This document shows positions 52,944 to 62,286 of a stretch of DNA of 64,000 nt, in pieces. The position numbers and the translations under genes are program-made. This stretch comes from an uncultured Prevotellaceae bacterium (GTDB lineage: Bacteria > Bacteroidota > Bacteroidia > Bacteroidales > Bacteroidaceae): positions 1 through 64,000 of the forward strand of contig ONLY01000022.1 of assembly GCA_900318775.1 (NCBI GenBank), given 5' to 3'. Below the pieces are notes generated by a model. The model saw only the letters and a program-made list of their open reading frames with translations, made no database searches and had not been told where the DNA came from. The first letter of the stretch is position 1; the number at the start of each line of letters is the position of its first letter.

Positions 52944-53076
52944 TTATCAGCTTTTCACTTTTTTTGTCTTCACCTCATACCCACCATCCACCTTATTTCA
53001 CATCTACAATCCAACTTATCCCGCACCCACCATCGTAAATGCTATTACCCTTGTATCACAATTACAACTACAGGTG

Positions 53077-53261
53077 CGCTACTCCAGACTTTTACACGTG
53101 GCTTACTCTATCACTACATGATGGCTTACCCTATCACGACATGACGGCTTGCCCAGTCACGGTATGGAGGCTTGCTCGGCCCTTACGATATGGCTTATCA
53201 GATCACGTCATGATGTATTGCCGTATAGCTACACAATATGCTGCCGCATCACACATCTTCG
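53077..53261 (+). repeat. 23-bp degenerate tandem array next to parA
   Basis: Units start at 53077, 53100, 53123, 53146, 53169, 53192, 53215 and 53239, seven of them exactly 23 bp apart. The core is GGCTTACCCTATCACGACAT with variation; the best pair is 53100 and 53123 (GGCTTACTCTATCACTACAT and GGCTTACCCTATCACGACAT). Unit ends are degenerate and the array fades out on both sides. The period is not a multiple of three, so it is not coding. Confidence 0.8.
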
Positions 53262-53558
53262 TATAACCAGTAATTGACGGGAACTCATCTCTCGGCCATC
53301 CATCAATTATTCACACTCAGCACTAACCCACTTTCAACAGACCAAACCATCAAGGCACAGCCATCTTGTCATATCAAATGAGGGAGGGGAAACGGTCTAC
53401 ACAAGTGTTATTCCCCAACAATAAGAAGATCCTTTTATATTCTGAAATCTTAATTGCCCAATCAACAACCTTTTTAATCATCTGGACATGACACATTAAG
53501 TACATTTTAAGGCGATAGCCTTATTCAAAGACAGGGCACCCTACCTATGAAACAAAAA

Positions 53559-53591
53559 AAAGAGGAGAAAGATTGATTCTTTCTCCTCTTT
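53559..53591 (-). terminator. Terminator after tRNA-Val
   Basis: A perfect 13-bp stem (AAAGAGGAGAAAG / CTTTCTCCTCTTT) with a 7-base loop, immediately downstream of the leftward tRNA genes. On the minus strand a run of T follows. Confidence 0.85.
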
Positions 53592-53592
53592 G

Positions 53593-53667
53593 TGGGCGCT
53601 GACGGATTCGAACCGCCGACCCTCTGCTTGTAAGGCAGACGCTCTGAACCAGCTGAGCTAAGCGCCC
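53593..53667 (-). tRNA. tRNA-Val (UAC anticodon)
   Basis: On the minus strand GGGCGCT pairs with AGCGCCC. The D-arm is GCTC ... GAGC, the anticodon loop CTTACAA in a 5-bp stem (TCTGC/GCAGA), and the T-arm GGCGG TTCGAAT CCGTC. The CCA is not encoded. It is in tandem with tRNA-Pro upstream, four bases apart. Confidence 0.93.
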
Positions 53668-53671
53668 TTGT

Positions 53672-53747
53672 TGGTCGGGATGACACGACTCGAACGTGCG
53701 ACCCCTTGGTCCCAAACCAAGTATACTACCAACTGTACTACATCCCG
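53672..53747 (-). tRNA. tRNA-Pro (UGG anticodon), CCA encoded
   Basis: On the minus strand CGGGATG pairs with CATCCCG. The anticodon stem CTTGG/CCAAG encloses TTTGGGA, giving TGG, and the T-arm is GCACG TTCGAGT CGTGT. A and CCA follow in the DNA. It is cotranscribed with tRNA-Val. Confidence 0.93.
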
Positions 53748-53859
53748 ATTTTTTATGGTTTCAAAGTCTCTCCCCTGAAAAGCACTGCAAAGGTACGACT
53801 TTTCTTTATTTCCACCAAACAAATGAGCGTTTTTTTATCAACAAAAGAAAAAAAAAGAT

Positions 53860-53895
53860 GAAGGGGCGGTCTCATTTCGATGAGGCCACCCCTTC
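53860..53895. terminator. Terminator after the OmpA-family gene
   Basis: A GC-rich stem (GAAGGGGcGGTCTCA / TGAGGCCaCCCCTTC) closed by a TTTCGA-type loop, followed on the minus strand by a run of T. It ends the leftward ompA-like transcript. Confidence 0.85.
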
Positions 53896-53916
53896 AAAAG
53901 TCTATTAAACGTCTGT

Positions 53917-55089
53917 TTACTTCAGAGTGATGATTGCACGACGGTTAAGGTTGAATGGAGCAACATCATTTACACCACCAAGACCCTTAACTTCGATCTT
54001 CGCACGATCTACGCCGAGGTTAACGAGCTCATCAGCAACAGCCTGAGCACGAGCCTCAGAAAGTTTCTGGTTGTAAGCAGAAGAACCTGTCTTGCTATCA
54101 GCAGCACCAGTTACAACTACAGTTGCGCCTGTATTCTTTGCAGCAGTAGCAACAGCCTCAAGGTTGATGAGATCCTTCTTAGAGTTCATCTTTGAAGAGT
54201 TGATGTTGAAGAATACAGAAGTAGCAGCAGAAGCTACGTTGCTAGCAACTGGGCACTTGTGGTTAGCCCACTTAGCGAGCTCAGCACGAAGACGTGCATT
54301 CTCGTCCTGCTCAGACTTCAACTGAGAACGGAGAGCAGCGAGCTTAGAGCAAGCCTCTGCAGAAAGAGCCTCATAGTCCTCAAGAGATACAGCCTTAGAC
54401 CAGCCAGTCTTGCCAAGGTTGAAAGTAACACCGAGGTCTACACTTGCAAGGTTGTCAGCCTGGAATGCTGCGTTTTCCTTGTCATAATATGGCATGTAGT
54501 CTTGACCAGTGAAAGCATAAGTTACATCCAGATAAACACCTACACGCTTAGAAACCTTCCATGCAGATTCGAAGCCAAGGCCAAGAACTGGAGAATAAGT
54601 ATCTCTTGCGAAATTACGGAGAACACCCATACGTGGGAAAGCAATCAAGTTCCAAACACGAGACTCATTGAAACCACAAACAAGGTTGCTGAGGTTGAAC
54701 TCTGTGTCGAAGTAAACAGCAGCGAAACCACCCTTACATCCGTTAGGAGTTTCCCACACGTGATCTGCATTGCGGAAAGCGTGATGGAAAGCACCGTTCT
54801 CCCAGTTGAGTTTCAGACGAGTACCAATGCCTGGAGTAAACCACTTGCCTACTGCAAGATCTAAGCCATAAGAACGACCATCGTGCCAGTCCTTTTTCAA
54901 GAGGCTACCGTAGCCATACACACTTGATACGTTCATGTCAACGCCAGCCTGAACAAACCAGTTTGACCAGAAAGAATTTGTGGCCACGCTGTACTTGCTA
55001 GTTGTTGGTGTTGCAAATTCGTCGCACTGTGCATTAGCAGCAACAGTACCGAGGCCTACAAAGGCCAACGCCATCATTAACTTTTTCAT
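53917..55089 (-). CDS. OmpA-family outer-membrane protein
   Basis: A 390-residue protein with signal peptide MKKLMMALAFVGLGTVAANA. The N-terminal half (about 40-225) alternates like an eight-stranded barrel. A coiled coil (about 245-275, LAALRSQLKSEQDENARLRAELAKW) joins it to a C-terminal OmpA domain (about 295-390) that binds peptidoglycan: VFFNINSSKMNSKKDLINLEAVA, VTGAADSKTGSSAYNQKLSEARAQAV, NRRAIITL. Typical of the abundant major OmpA-like porins of Prevotella and Bacteroides. Codon use is strongly biased, fitting high expression. Confidence 0.9.
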   Translation of the reverse strand: MKKLMMALAFVGLGTVAANAQCDEFATPTTSKYSVATNSFWSNWFVQAGVDMNVSSVYGYGSLLKKDWHDGRSYGLDLAVGKWFTPGIGTRLKLNWENGAFHHAFRNADHVWETPNGCKGGFAAVYFDTEFNLSNLVCGFNESRVWNLIAFPRMGVLRNFARDTYSPVLGLGFESAWKVSKRVGVYLDVTYAFTGQDYMPYYDKENAAFQADNLASVDLGVTFNLGKTGWSKAVSLEDYEALSAEACSKLAALRSQLKSEQDENARLRAELAKWANHKCPVASNVASAATSVFFNINSSKMNSKKDLINLEAVATAAKNTGATVVVTGAADSKTGSSAYNQKLSEARAQAVADELVNLGVDRAKIEVKGLGGVNDVAPFNLNRRAIITLK

Positions 55090-55228
55090 AAATACTTTAT
55101 TTAATAAAAAAACAATAATTAGTTTCTAAACTTATAACCTTTACCACCTTCTTCAGATGATACACTCTAAGTATCTGTATTTATCATTAGTGCTTTCACA
55201 TAACAACATAATACACTACTCTCGGGTG

Positions 55229-55236
55229 CAAAGTTA
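55229..55236 (-). promoter_or_regulatory. -7 box for the OmpA-family gene
   Basis: On the minus strand TAACTTTGC about 140 bases before the start. This gives a long AT-rich leader (about 130 bases), which may stabilise the message or hold sRNA sites. Confidence 0.6.
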
Positions 55237-55335
55237 CAGATTTCGATGATTACTTCATTAAAAAAACAAAAAAAAATACAAAAAACCCCTTAACAAGCGT
55301 ACGAATTAGCCATCATAGATGTATTTTTGACCAAT

Positions 55336-57243
55336 TTACACGACATCATTGAACAATTTATCTTCAAATATTGTATACACTAATTTGCCATCAGGTGTGC
55401 GCGCCGGCGCCTTGGATGCAAACAAATCCTGCAATAAGCGCTCCATCTCTACCCCTGACAAGACTTGCCCATACACAATTGCTGCATTTTCCGCCATAGA
55501 TAATGCTAAAGCTTCTTGAGCATCTTTCTTGATGGTATTCGTCTTTTCCTTGGCCGCTTCAACCATGTCATGCAACAACCCATCAATGTCCACACCTTCA
55601 ACACCAGAAGGAATCCCGTTGATAGAATACGCTCCTCCACCTAGATTAGATAAATCAAAGCCCAAACTGCAAATATCATCGAGCAACTCTTCGACTATGG
55701 TCACCTCAGCCTTGTCAAATTGAACCACATTAGGAAATAGCTCCTTCTGTGACGGGCGGTTCCCAGTATTGATACACTGCATATTTTGATCAAACAGCAC
55801 TCGAACATGTGCCCTGTGCTGATTAACAACCATAATTCCCTCGCCACAAGGAAAAACGATGTACCGGCCCTTATATTGAAACTTAGGCACAGATGCATCA
55901 ATATTAAAAGAGGAAGCCCCATGTTCTACCACACCATCATTCCATATAGACCCCTGCAGAATACGCTCTTCAGGAATAATCTCTGATTGCCCCCCTGCAG
56001 TGTCCATATTCAATGATGATGCGACATACCCCTCTCCCTCTATCATTTCCAAACCCACATTCGCTTCCCCTGATTTATCATACAAGCTTTCCCATCCGAC
56101 AGGAACGGAAGACGCATCTCGCTCACTCTCTTTGAACGGGTTATAAGTTAGAGCCGAAAGTTTAGGCTGGCGCGGCACAGTCGTATCTATTCCCATCACA
56201 GGAATCTCAGGACGCCCTTCCACATCAAAGTCTATCATGGGGACATTACAAAAACGTCCTATCGTCTCTTTCACCGCAGCAGAAAGAACTTGCCAAATAG
56301 GCTGCTCGTTATCAAACTTAATTTCAGTCTTAGTCGGATGGACATTTACATCCACCGCCGACGGATCCACTGAGAAATATAGAAAATATGAAACATGTTC
56401 CCCTACTGGTATCAAGCTCTCATAAGCTTTCATTACCGCACTATGGAAATATGGATGCCGCATATATCGCCCATTGACAAAGAAATACTGATGCATTCCT
56501 TTCTTCTTGGAGGATTCTGGCTTCCCAACATATCCAGAAATACGCACTAAAGATGTTTCCACTTCTACAGGCAACAATTCCGAATTAATTTTCTTTCCAA
56601 ATACATCTACAATTCGCTGCCGGACGGAGGCCTGTGGCAAATGATACATTTCCACACCATTATTATATAATGAGAAGGAAACATCCGGATGTACTAATAC
56701 AATCCTCTGAAACTCTGCTACGACATTGGTCAGTTCCGTTTGATTTGACTTCAAGAATCGACGTCTTGCAGGCACATTATAGAACAAATTCTGTACAGAG
56801 AAATTACTACCTGCAGGACACATAACGGGTTCCTGCTTATCAATTTTAGAGCCGGAAAGCTGAAGCATTGTTCCTAATTCATCTTCCGCTCTCCGAGTTT
56901 TCAGTTCAATTTGTGCAACCGCTGCAATACTTGCCAACGCTTCACCACGAAAGCCCATCGTTGTCAAATTAAACAAATCCGAAGCTTCATGGATTTTCGA
57001 TGTAGCATGACGTTCGAAAGACAATCGTGCATCCGTTTCCGACATCCCTTTACCATCATCTATCACCTGCACGTTCGTCTTGCCACCATCAACAACCAGC
57101 ACCTTGATGGTTTGCGCATCTGCATCAATCGAATTCTCCATCATCTCCTTCACGATGGAAGAAGGACGTTGCACCACCTCTCCTGCTGCTATTTGGTTGG
57201 CAACAGCATCTGGCAAAAGATGTATAATATCATTCACTGCCAT
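55336..57243 (-). CDS. mutL: DNA mismatch repair protein MutL
   Basis: A 635-residue MutL. The N-terminal GHKL ATPase has MMENSIDADAQTIKV, IDDGKGM and TMGFRGEALASIAAVAQIELKTR. The linker (about 350-445) is variable. In the C-terminal domain the usual endonuclease motif (DQHAxxExxxxE) reads NQHRAHVRVLFDQ, lacking the metal-binding acids, and the later ACxxAIK-type motif reads ENAAIVYGQVL, so nuclease activity is unlikely here. SQKELFP, a clamp-binding-like motif, is present. It is the last gene of the five-gene leftward operon. Confidence 0.93.
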   Translation of the reverse strand: MAVNDIIHLLPDAVANQIAAGEVVQRPSSIVKEMMENSIDADAQTIKVLVVDGGKTNVQVIDDGKGMSETDARLSFERHATSKIHEASDLFNLTTMGFRGEALASIAAVAQIELKTRRAEDELGTMLQLSGSKIDKQEPVMCPAGSNFSVQNLFYNVPARRRFLKSNQTELTNVVAEFQRIVLVHPDVSFSLYNNGVEMYHLPQASVRQRIVDVFGKKINSELLPVEVETSLVRISGYVGKPESSKKKGMHQYFFVNGRYMRHPYFHSAVMKAYESLIPVGEHVSYFLYFSVDPSAVDVNVHPTKTEIKFDNEQPIWQVLSAAVKETIGRFCNVPMIDFDVEGRPEIPVMGIDTTVPRQPKLSALTYNPFKESERDASSVPVGWESLYDKSGEANVGLEMIEGEGYVASSLNMDTAGGQSEIIPEERILQGSIWNDGVVEHGASSFNIDASVPKFQYKGRYIVFPCGEGIMVVNQHRAHVRVLFDQNMQCINTGNRPSQKELFPNVVQFDKAEVTIVEELLDDICSLGFDLSNLGGGAYSINGIPSGVEGVDIDGLLHDMVEAAKEKTNTIKKDAQEALALSMAENAAIVYGQVLSGVEMERLLQDLFASKAPARTPDGKLVYTIFEDKLFNDVV

Positions 57244-57256
57244 ATCTCCCTACACA

Positions 57257-57553
57257 TTAAAAGCCAAGACGTCCTGTCACCAAATAGCGCATCAATAGCA
57301 GCAACAGAATGATTGCTGTAATCAGAACACCATATGATACCGGCTTCCGTCCACTTTCTTTTCTGCGCTTCACGTGCTTAGTAGCCTGCACAAATTTACC
57401 ACGTATATCTTCTGCCACAAACTTCTTCGGAGGAAGTAAGCCCAATTCACGTTTAGCACGCTCATCTATTTCTTTCAATTTTTCCTTTCGAGGGTCATAA
57501 TAGATGTAATTGTGGTGAAAGCCTCTAGGCTTTCTAACTGAAAACATGCCCAT
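57257..57553 (-). CDS. Small membrane protein of unknown function
   Basis: A protein of 98 residues: a basic cytoplasmic part (MFSVRKPRGFHHNYIYYDPRKEKL as short motifs RKPRGF and YYDPRKEKL, then a Lys/Glu helix) and one C-terminal membrane helix (VLITAIILLLLLMRYLV, about 75-92). There are two possible ATGs, at 57553 and 57547; an AAAGG box favours the first. It stands 13 bases upstream of mutL, a location in which I have seen similar proteins in Bacteroidales. I do not know its function. Confidence 0.7.
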   Translation of the reverse strand: MGMFSVRKPRGFHHNYIYYDPRKEKLKEIDERAKRELGLLPPKKFVAEDIRGKFVQATKHVKRRKESGRKPVSYGVLITAIILLLLLMRYLVTGRLGF

Positions 57554-57611
57554 AGCAACAGCCTTTCTTAAAGATTACACGTTGTTCCTCACATATATAC
57601 CATATACGTTC

Positions 57612-59243
57612 CTACAAATTCTCCAATTTTTGCTTGGGTACCACACGTTTAACCGTTTTCTTCAGCACCTGCTCCTTCTTTTTGGATCTCCACTCAAAAA
57701 TATCATCTTTGTCCTGTGGACGTATATAATCAAACCAGGCAAATCCTGCCAAATAACGCTTGTCTTCGGGAATCCCGACAGGTGGATACATCACACCAGA
57801 CGCTGTAGAGGTCCATATTTTATCCACCTTCTTATTACGCATATAAAGATTCAGTTCTGGCGTCTCGGTATAATTCATTCCAATACGACTGCCATCGCTT
57901 TCCTCCATGAAATAAGTCACATATACATTTCCCTTCGCATTATTGTGTTCTATTTCCCCATTGACGAAATAGCAAAACATTTCTTTTGAAGAGACTTGAT
58001 TGTACGACACGGAATCCAACTGTTCGATTGTCATGGCCTGATTGATAATATGTATCCAATCAATGGTACTGTCGTTGTTATACACCCTGATTTCCTCGCC
58101 AAACACTTGCTGCCCCTCATTCCACAAAATAGGTTGTCCATACAGATAAGTGCACAAATCACGCTCGTGAGAAACTAACGAATCACACACTCCTTGAATA
58201 TCTCTGCGGAACATTCTCACTTTATTGTAGGCAAACAAATCGCGATAAACCGAGTCTGTCTTTTGGTTGTATGTAATCATTTTCAATGTATCGCCATGAA
58301 CAAATAGCGTATCCGGACCGGAGAACTCGTAACAGACTGCACTATCCGTTGCCAATGCCAGCCCCGTTTTATCTTCATAGCGGCAATAGTTTCCTGTCAG
58401 CATACACCGGTTTTCCACATCAAGCAGCACCACATTGCCAAAAGCCTCACTAACGCCAGTATTCTCATCACAATACAAGCTGTCACCCACGATATCGCGC
58501 ATATCCTTATACACATGTGAACGGTCCAAAAGATTTGCCTGCCCCGTCTGCGTATTGTAATCGCCACGCAAGGCATACACAAACGTACTATCCGAAGATA
58601 TGATATTCGTTTCCGACACTATACTAGCCACTTTCGTATCAGAATAATAATAAAGTTCATTTGTTTTCAAATTGAACTTTGGATTCTCTAATACCACATT
58701 ATCCTTAAAAATCGCCTCATTCAAAGCAGGCGTGTATTGACCGTAATCCGAGTTTAGCACATTATCTTCATCATACAGCGTACCATGCTGTGGATAAAAA
58801 CCGACGCCCTCTAAACGGTCATAATCAATCACAGCTGTAACCAATTTAGTTCCCTTATGGGTTAGCACAGCATGCCCTCGTGCATGCGCTTGCATCATGG
58901 GACCGTCATAGAGCAATGTGTCACTAATCAGCGTCAGCGTATCACCCTGCACCATCTTCACATGTCCATACGCATTGAAAGTGTTCTCATCCTTGTAGAA
59001 ACGCGCACTATCACAATCCAGATACATCCCATCATGATAAAGTCTCACATGCCCCACCAATACATCTGCACGCACATCATAATGGTTCTTATACAGCACA
59101 TCGCTATGAATCAGTTTAACCTCCTCGCTAGACTTTCGGCGCGGTTTATCTTCTGGCTGCGAAGCAAAGAGAACACAAAACACGGATAGGCACATCATGC
59201 CTATCACAAATCTTTCCTTTATGTTCGTACAATTCTTTCGCAT
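57612..59243 (-). CDS. OstA/LptA-like periplasmic protein
   Basis: A 543-residue exported protein. I use the ATG at 59243 (MRKNCTNIKERFVIGMMCLS), which begins a signal peptide; a GTG eight codons upstream is less likely. The rest is built of OstA-like beta repeats (about 45-180, LIHSDVLYKNHYDVRADVLVGHVRLYHDGMYLDCDSARFY and FNAYGHVKMVQGDTL), with more such strands through to 490. LptA/LptD-type OstA domains carry lipopolysaccharide across the periplasm. It is much longer than LptA. The Bacteroidota OstA-like family is poorly studied, and direct involvement in LPS transport is inferred. Confidence 0.75.
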   Translation of the reverse strand: MRKNCTNIKERFVIGMMCLSVFCVLFASQPEDKPRRKSSEEVKLIHSDVLYKNHYDVRADVLVGHVRLYHDGMYLDCDSARFYKDENTFNAYGHVKMVQGDTLTLISDTLLYDGPMMQAHARGHAVLTHKGTKLVTAVIDYDRLEGVGFYPQHGTLYDEDNVLNSDYGQYTPALNEAIFKDNVVLENPKFNLKTNELYYYSDTKVASIVSETNIISSDSTFVYALRGDYNTQTGQANLLDRSHVYKDMRDIVGDSLYCDENTGVSEAFGNVVLLDVENRCMLTGNYCRYEDKTGLALATDSAVCYEFSGPDTLFVHGDTLKMITYNQKTDSVYRDLFAYNKVRMFRRDIQGVCDSLVSHERDLCTYLYGQPILWNEGQQVFGEEIRVYNNDSTIDWIHIINQAMTIEQLDSVSYNQVSSKEMFCYFVNGEIEHNNAKGNVYVTYFMEESDGSRIGMNYTETPELNLYMRNKKVDKIWTSTASGVMYPPVGIPEDKRYLAGFAWFDYIRPQDKDDIFEWRSKKKEQVLKKTVKRVVPKQKLENL

Positions 59244-59304
59244 ATCATGTCCACTATTCACTTTCACCTAAAGCTGGCATTGCAACCCATCAGTCTATCA
59301 ATTG

Positions 59305-60666
59305 CTACTTAATCCAACCTGGATATTTAAACTCACAATTCCGCCAATCATCATTGATATGGATGTATGTCGTCTGTTGCTTCTCACGAATCCACTTTTC
59401 CACTTTATCGGTACACAACTTATCCAAAACGACTTCTTGCAGCACCTGATAGTCATCCGCCATTGTAGCACGATGCCCGTTCACACGGCTTTTAAGCTTG
59501 ACCATAGCCACCACTTCTTTACCCTTATTGTTCATCATGATGAAAGGTTTTGAAATATCCCCTACCTTCATCCCCACAACAGCCCGAGCCACTTCTGAAG
59601 GGAGATCCTTCAACTCAAATTTTGAAGTGCCATCCTCTTCATTTACCATCAAGCCGTAATTATTACGAGTATCTTTGTCTGCAGAAACAAGAGAAACGCA
59701 TCCATCAAAAGTATATAACCCCTCTCCTATCTCTTTTGCAATTGAATCCAAATCGTTAATACACTCCTGCAATGCTTCGCCAGAAACCCGAGGTTTGCGC
59801 AAAATATGGCGGCAATTCATTTGGTCACCACGTTTTTCTATCAATTGAATGATATGGAAACCATATTCCGTTTCCACAATCTTTGAAATAGATTTGGGAT
59901 CTGTCAAATTAAAAGCCACATTGGCAAATTCAGGCACAAGTGCACCACGTCCAGAGAAGCCGATCTCACCGCCCTTTTGCGCAGACTCTTTATCCTCCGA
60001 ATACAACAAGGCCAAAGTAGAGAACTGTGCGCTGCCATTATTTACGCGCTCTGTATAGCTACGCAACTCATCTTTCACACGATCGATTTCCTCTTGCGGA
60101 ATCTTGGGATAACGGACAATAATTTGACATTCCACTTTTGTGGGGACAAAGGGGATGCTGTCTTCTGGCAAGTCCTTAAAGAAACGGCGAACCTGAGCTG
60201 GAGTCACCTTAATATTCTTCACCAAATTTCGTCTTACTTCTGACACCATCTCATCTTCCTTAATGACATTGTACAGCTGTTCGCGGAGTTGTGTCGTAGA
60301 GCGGCCGAAATACTCTTCCATTTTCTCCTTTGAACCGATATTTTGGATAAAGAAATTGAGTCGGCTGTCCACTTTCTGAAACACATCTGCATCTGCAACC
60401 TCCACAGAGTCGATTGCCGCTTGATGAAGAAATAGTTTCTTGATGGCCAACTGCTCTGAAATCACACAATACGGATCGCCATCCCAACGCTCGCCCTGCT
60501 GCAAAGCTTCCATGCGAGCGTTTTCCACATCAGATTTCAAGATAGCCTCATCACCGACTACCCAGACCACCTCATCTATCACATTGCTCTGTCCTTGTGC
60601 CGATGCCGTTAATGCACACACGGCAAAGAATCCTATCAAGATATTTCGAATCATGTTCTCTTTCAT
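59305..60666 (-). CDS. SurA-like peptidyl-prolyl isomerase 1
   Basis: A 453-residue periplasmic chaperone/isomerase with signal peptide MIRNILIGFFAVCALTASAQ. A SurA-type N-terminal helical region (about 27-170) precedes two rotamase (parvulin) domains: about 175-270 (ECQIIVRYPKIPQ and GGEIGFSGRGALVPEFANVAFNL) and about 285-390 (MNCRHILRKPRVSGEALQ and KVGDISKPFIMMNNKGKEV). It should fold outer-membrane proteins. It follows a second isomerase gene. Confidence 0.88.
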   Translation of the reverse strand: MKENMIRNILIGFFAVCALTASAQGQSNVIDEVVWVVGDEAILKSDVENARMEALQQGERWDGDPYCVISEQLAIKKLFLHQAAIDSVEVADADVFQKVDSRLNFFIQNIGSKEKMEEYFGRSTTQLREQLYNVIKEDEMVSEVRRNLVKNIKVTPAQVRRFFKDLPEDSIPFVPTKVECQIIVRYPKIPQEEIDRVKDELRSYTERVNNGSAQFSTLALLYSEDKESAQKGGEIGFSGRGALVPEFANVAFNLTDPKSISKIVETEYGFHIIQLIEKRGDQMNCRHILRKPRVSGEALQECINDLDSIAKEIGEGLYTFDGCVSLVSADKDTRNNYGLMVNEEDGTSKFELKDLPSEVARAVVGMKVGDISKPFIMMNNKGKEVVAMVKLKSRVNGHRATMADDYQVLQEVVLDKLCTDKVEKWIREKQQTTYIHINDDWRNCEFKYPGWIK

Positions 60667-60685
60667 TTGAGAAGTTACTATTCCG

Positions 60686-62122
60686 CTAATGCTTATTTAC
60701 CGTTTTTACTACATCATCATAGACTTCCACAGGGAACTTCTTACGCAGGCTCTCCACCCACGCCTTCTCGCAAGCATTCTGATAATCGATTGTTACCTGT
60801 CCACGTACATCCGTATACGTCCGGGGAGCCTTCGCCTTCTTGCCATACACCATCCACTCAGGATAATCTTTCTTCGCCTTCACTTCCGCTTTCTGTTTAA
60901 ACACTGCTTTGTCCACATATGCATTATCGCCCTGCTTAAATATGCCACGCTCAACGCGCACAACTTTGACGCTATCATTATTCAAATCTGACACTAAAGT
61001 TTTGGCCCAATCAGCTTCTTCCACACCTTTCAAGAGCCTTTTCGCTTTAGCAAGCACTCCCGCATCTTTAGCATGAATCACAATGCCACAGAATCGAGGA
61101 GCATCCCATGTATAGTTCTTTTTGTTTGCATTGAAATAGGCGGCTTGACCTGCTGCATCCTGCTGCGCTTTGTCCCACACATCCTTCTTCGTCACTTCGT
61201 ACATCAGTGTACCATCATAATATTCTTGTGAAAGATTCTTTTGTTCTTCATCTTTCTGGATAAGGTTCTGATGCAACTCTTCCACCAATTCTGCTCTTGT
61301 CATGCCTCGCTGCTGGGACACTGAATCCAGATAAGCATTCGCTGAAGCCTCATTCACTCCACGCTGCTCCAAAAACTTCAAGATATTGTTACGATGATAT
61401 TCATAGGGTTCGAACGGATGACGATCTGTCATATAGATGATATGATAACCCACGGTAGATTTCACTGGTGCAGACATCTCACCTGCCTTCAAGGCGTATG
61501 CAGCCTTCTCGAAATCAGGAATCATCATCCCCTTACCAAATTGCCCCAATGCTCCACCACGCTGAGCAGACCCTTTGTCATCACTCTTTTCACGCGCCAA
61601 TTGTGCAAATCTTTCAGCCAGTTGCTCTTGAGGCACTGCTTTCAGCACACGATAGATACTATCTATCCGCTCAAGACCAGCCGCTTGCTGTTCTGCTGTT
61701 GCATCTTGACGTAACAGCACTAATATGTGACTCGCCGTCAACAGATCTTGGCCTTCAAATCTAGCTGCTGTATTGTCATAAGTACGACGAGCCTCACGCT
61801 CAATGTAGGCTGAGTCAACAATCGTAGGGATAACCATCTGCTCTTTGTAGCTGTACAAATCCTTACGAATAGCACTCAAGGTATCCATTTTTTGGCTTTC
61901 TGCCTCAGCAACCTTCAGTTTGAAGTCCACATATAGGGGAACGTACTCCTCTATTGTTTTCTTGTCGATGACGCCGTCAGAATTGTTCTTGTTGAATGAA
62001 TATTCAAACTCACTTTTCGTAACACGTTTACCATTGATGATCATAATCACAGGATCAACCGTCTGTGCTGCAACCGAAAGGCTCAGCATTAATGACGTCA
62101 CCCAAAATGCTATCTTTTTCAT
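60686..62122 (-). CDS. SurA/PpiD-like peptidyl-prolyl isomerase 2
   Basis: A 478-residue exported protein. The start is at 62122 (MKKIAFWVTSLMLSLSVAAQ, a signal peptide); an in-frame codon upstream lies between promoter and gene. A rotamase domain (about 130-230) has LTASHILVLLRQDATAEQQ, GSAQRGGALGQFGKGMMIPDFEKAAYALKAGEMS and VGYHIIYMTDRHPFEP. The rest is helical and binding-like. It opens the operon isomerase 2, isomerase 1, OstA-like, small membrane protein, mutL, with a perfect -7 box. Confidence 0.85.
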   Translation of the reverse strand: MKKIAFWVTSLMLSLSVAAQTVDPVIMIINGKRVTKSEFEYSFNKNNSDGVIDKKTIEEYVPLYVDFKLKVAEAESQKMDTLSAIRKDLYSYKEQMVIPTIVDSAYIEREARRTYDNTAARFEGQDLLTASHILVLLRQDATAEQQAAGLERIDSIYRVLKAVPQEQLAERFAQLAREKSDDKGSAQRGGALGQFGKGMMIPDFEKAAYALKAGEMSAPVKSTVGYHIIYMTDRHPFEPYEYHRNNILKFLEQRGVNEASANAYLDSVSQQRGMTRAELVEELHQNLIQKDEEQKNLSQEYYDGTLMYEVTKKDVWDKAQQDAAGQAAYFNANKKNYTWDAPRFCGIVIHAKDAGVLAKAKRLLKGVEEADWAKTLVSDLNNDSVKVVRVERGIFKQGDNAYVDKAVFKQKAEVKAKKDYPEWMVYGKKAKAPRTYTDVRGQVTIDYQNACEKAWVESLRKKFPVEVYDDVVKTVNKH

Positions 62123-62155
62123 ATAAAAAACGTTCAATAATCTACAAATTAGTTG

Positions 62156-62163
62156 CAAAGATA
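62156..62163 (-). promoter_or_regulatory. -7 box for the isomerase-mutL operon
   Basis: On the minus strand TATCTTTGC, 33 bases before the start at 62122; a perfect Bacteroidota -7 element. Confidence 0.7.
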
Positions 62164-62286
62164 CGACTTTTTACGTATTCCGAGAATTCTCCACAAAGAA
62201 AACTCATAGTTTTAACTTTTATTGATTTCACAGGCAAGAAATGCATAGATGGCATATCAAAAGAGATTCCTCTATACCTCAAAAAA

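Larger units (their letters stand above)
52794..53558. other. Gene-free region upstream of parA
   Basis: About 765 bp with no supported gene. It contains the parA promoter, two GTGGAACA half-sites (52912-52943) and an eight-unit degenerate 23-bp array (53077-53261). Short open frames across the array are by-products of the low-complexity sequence. Confidence 0.55.
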
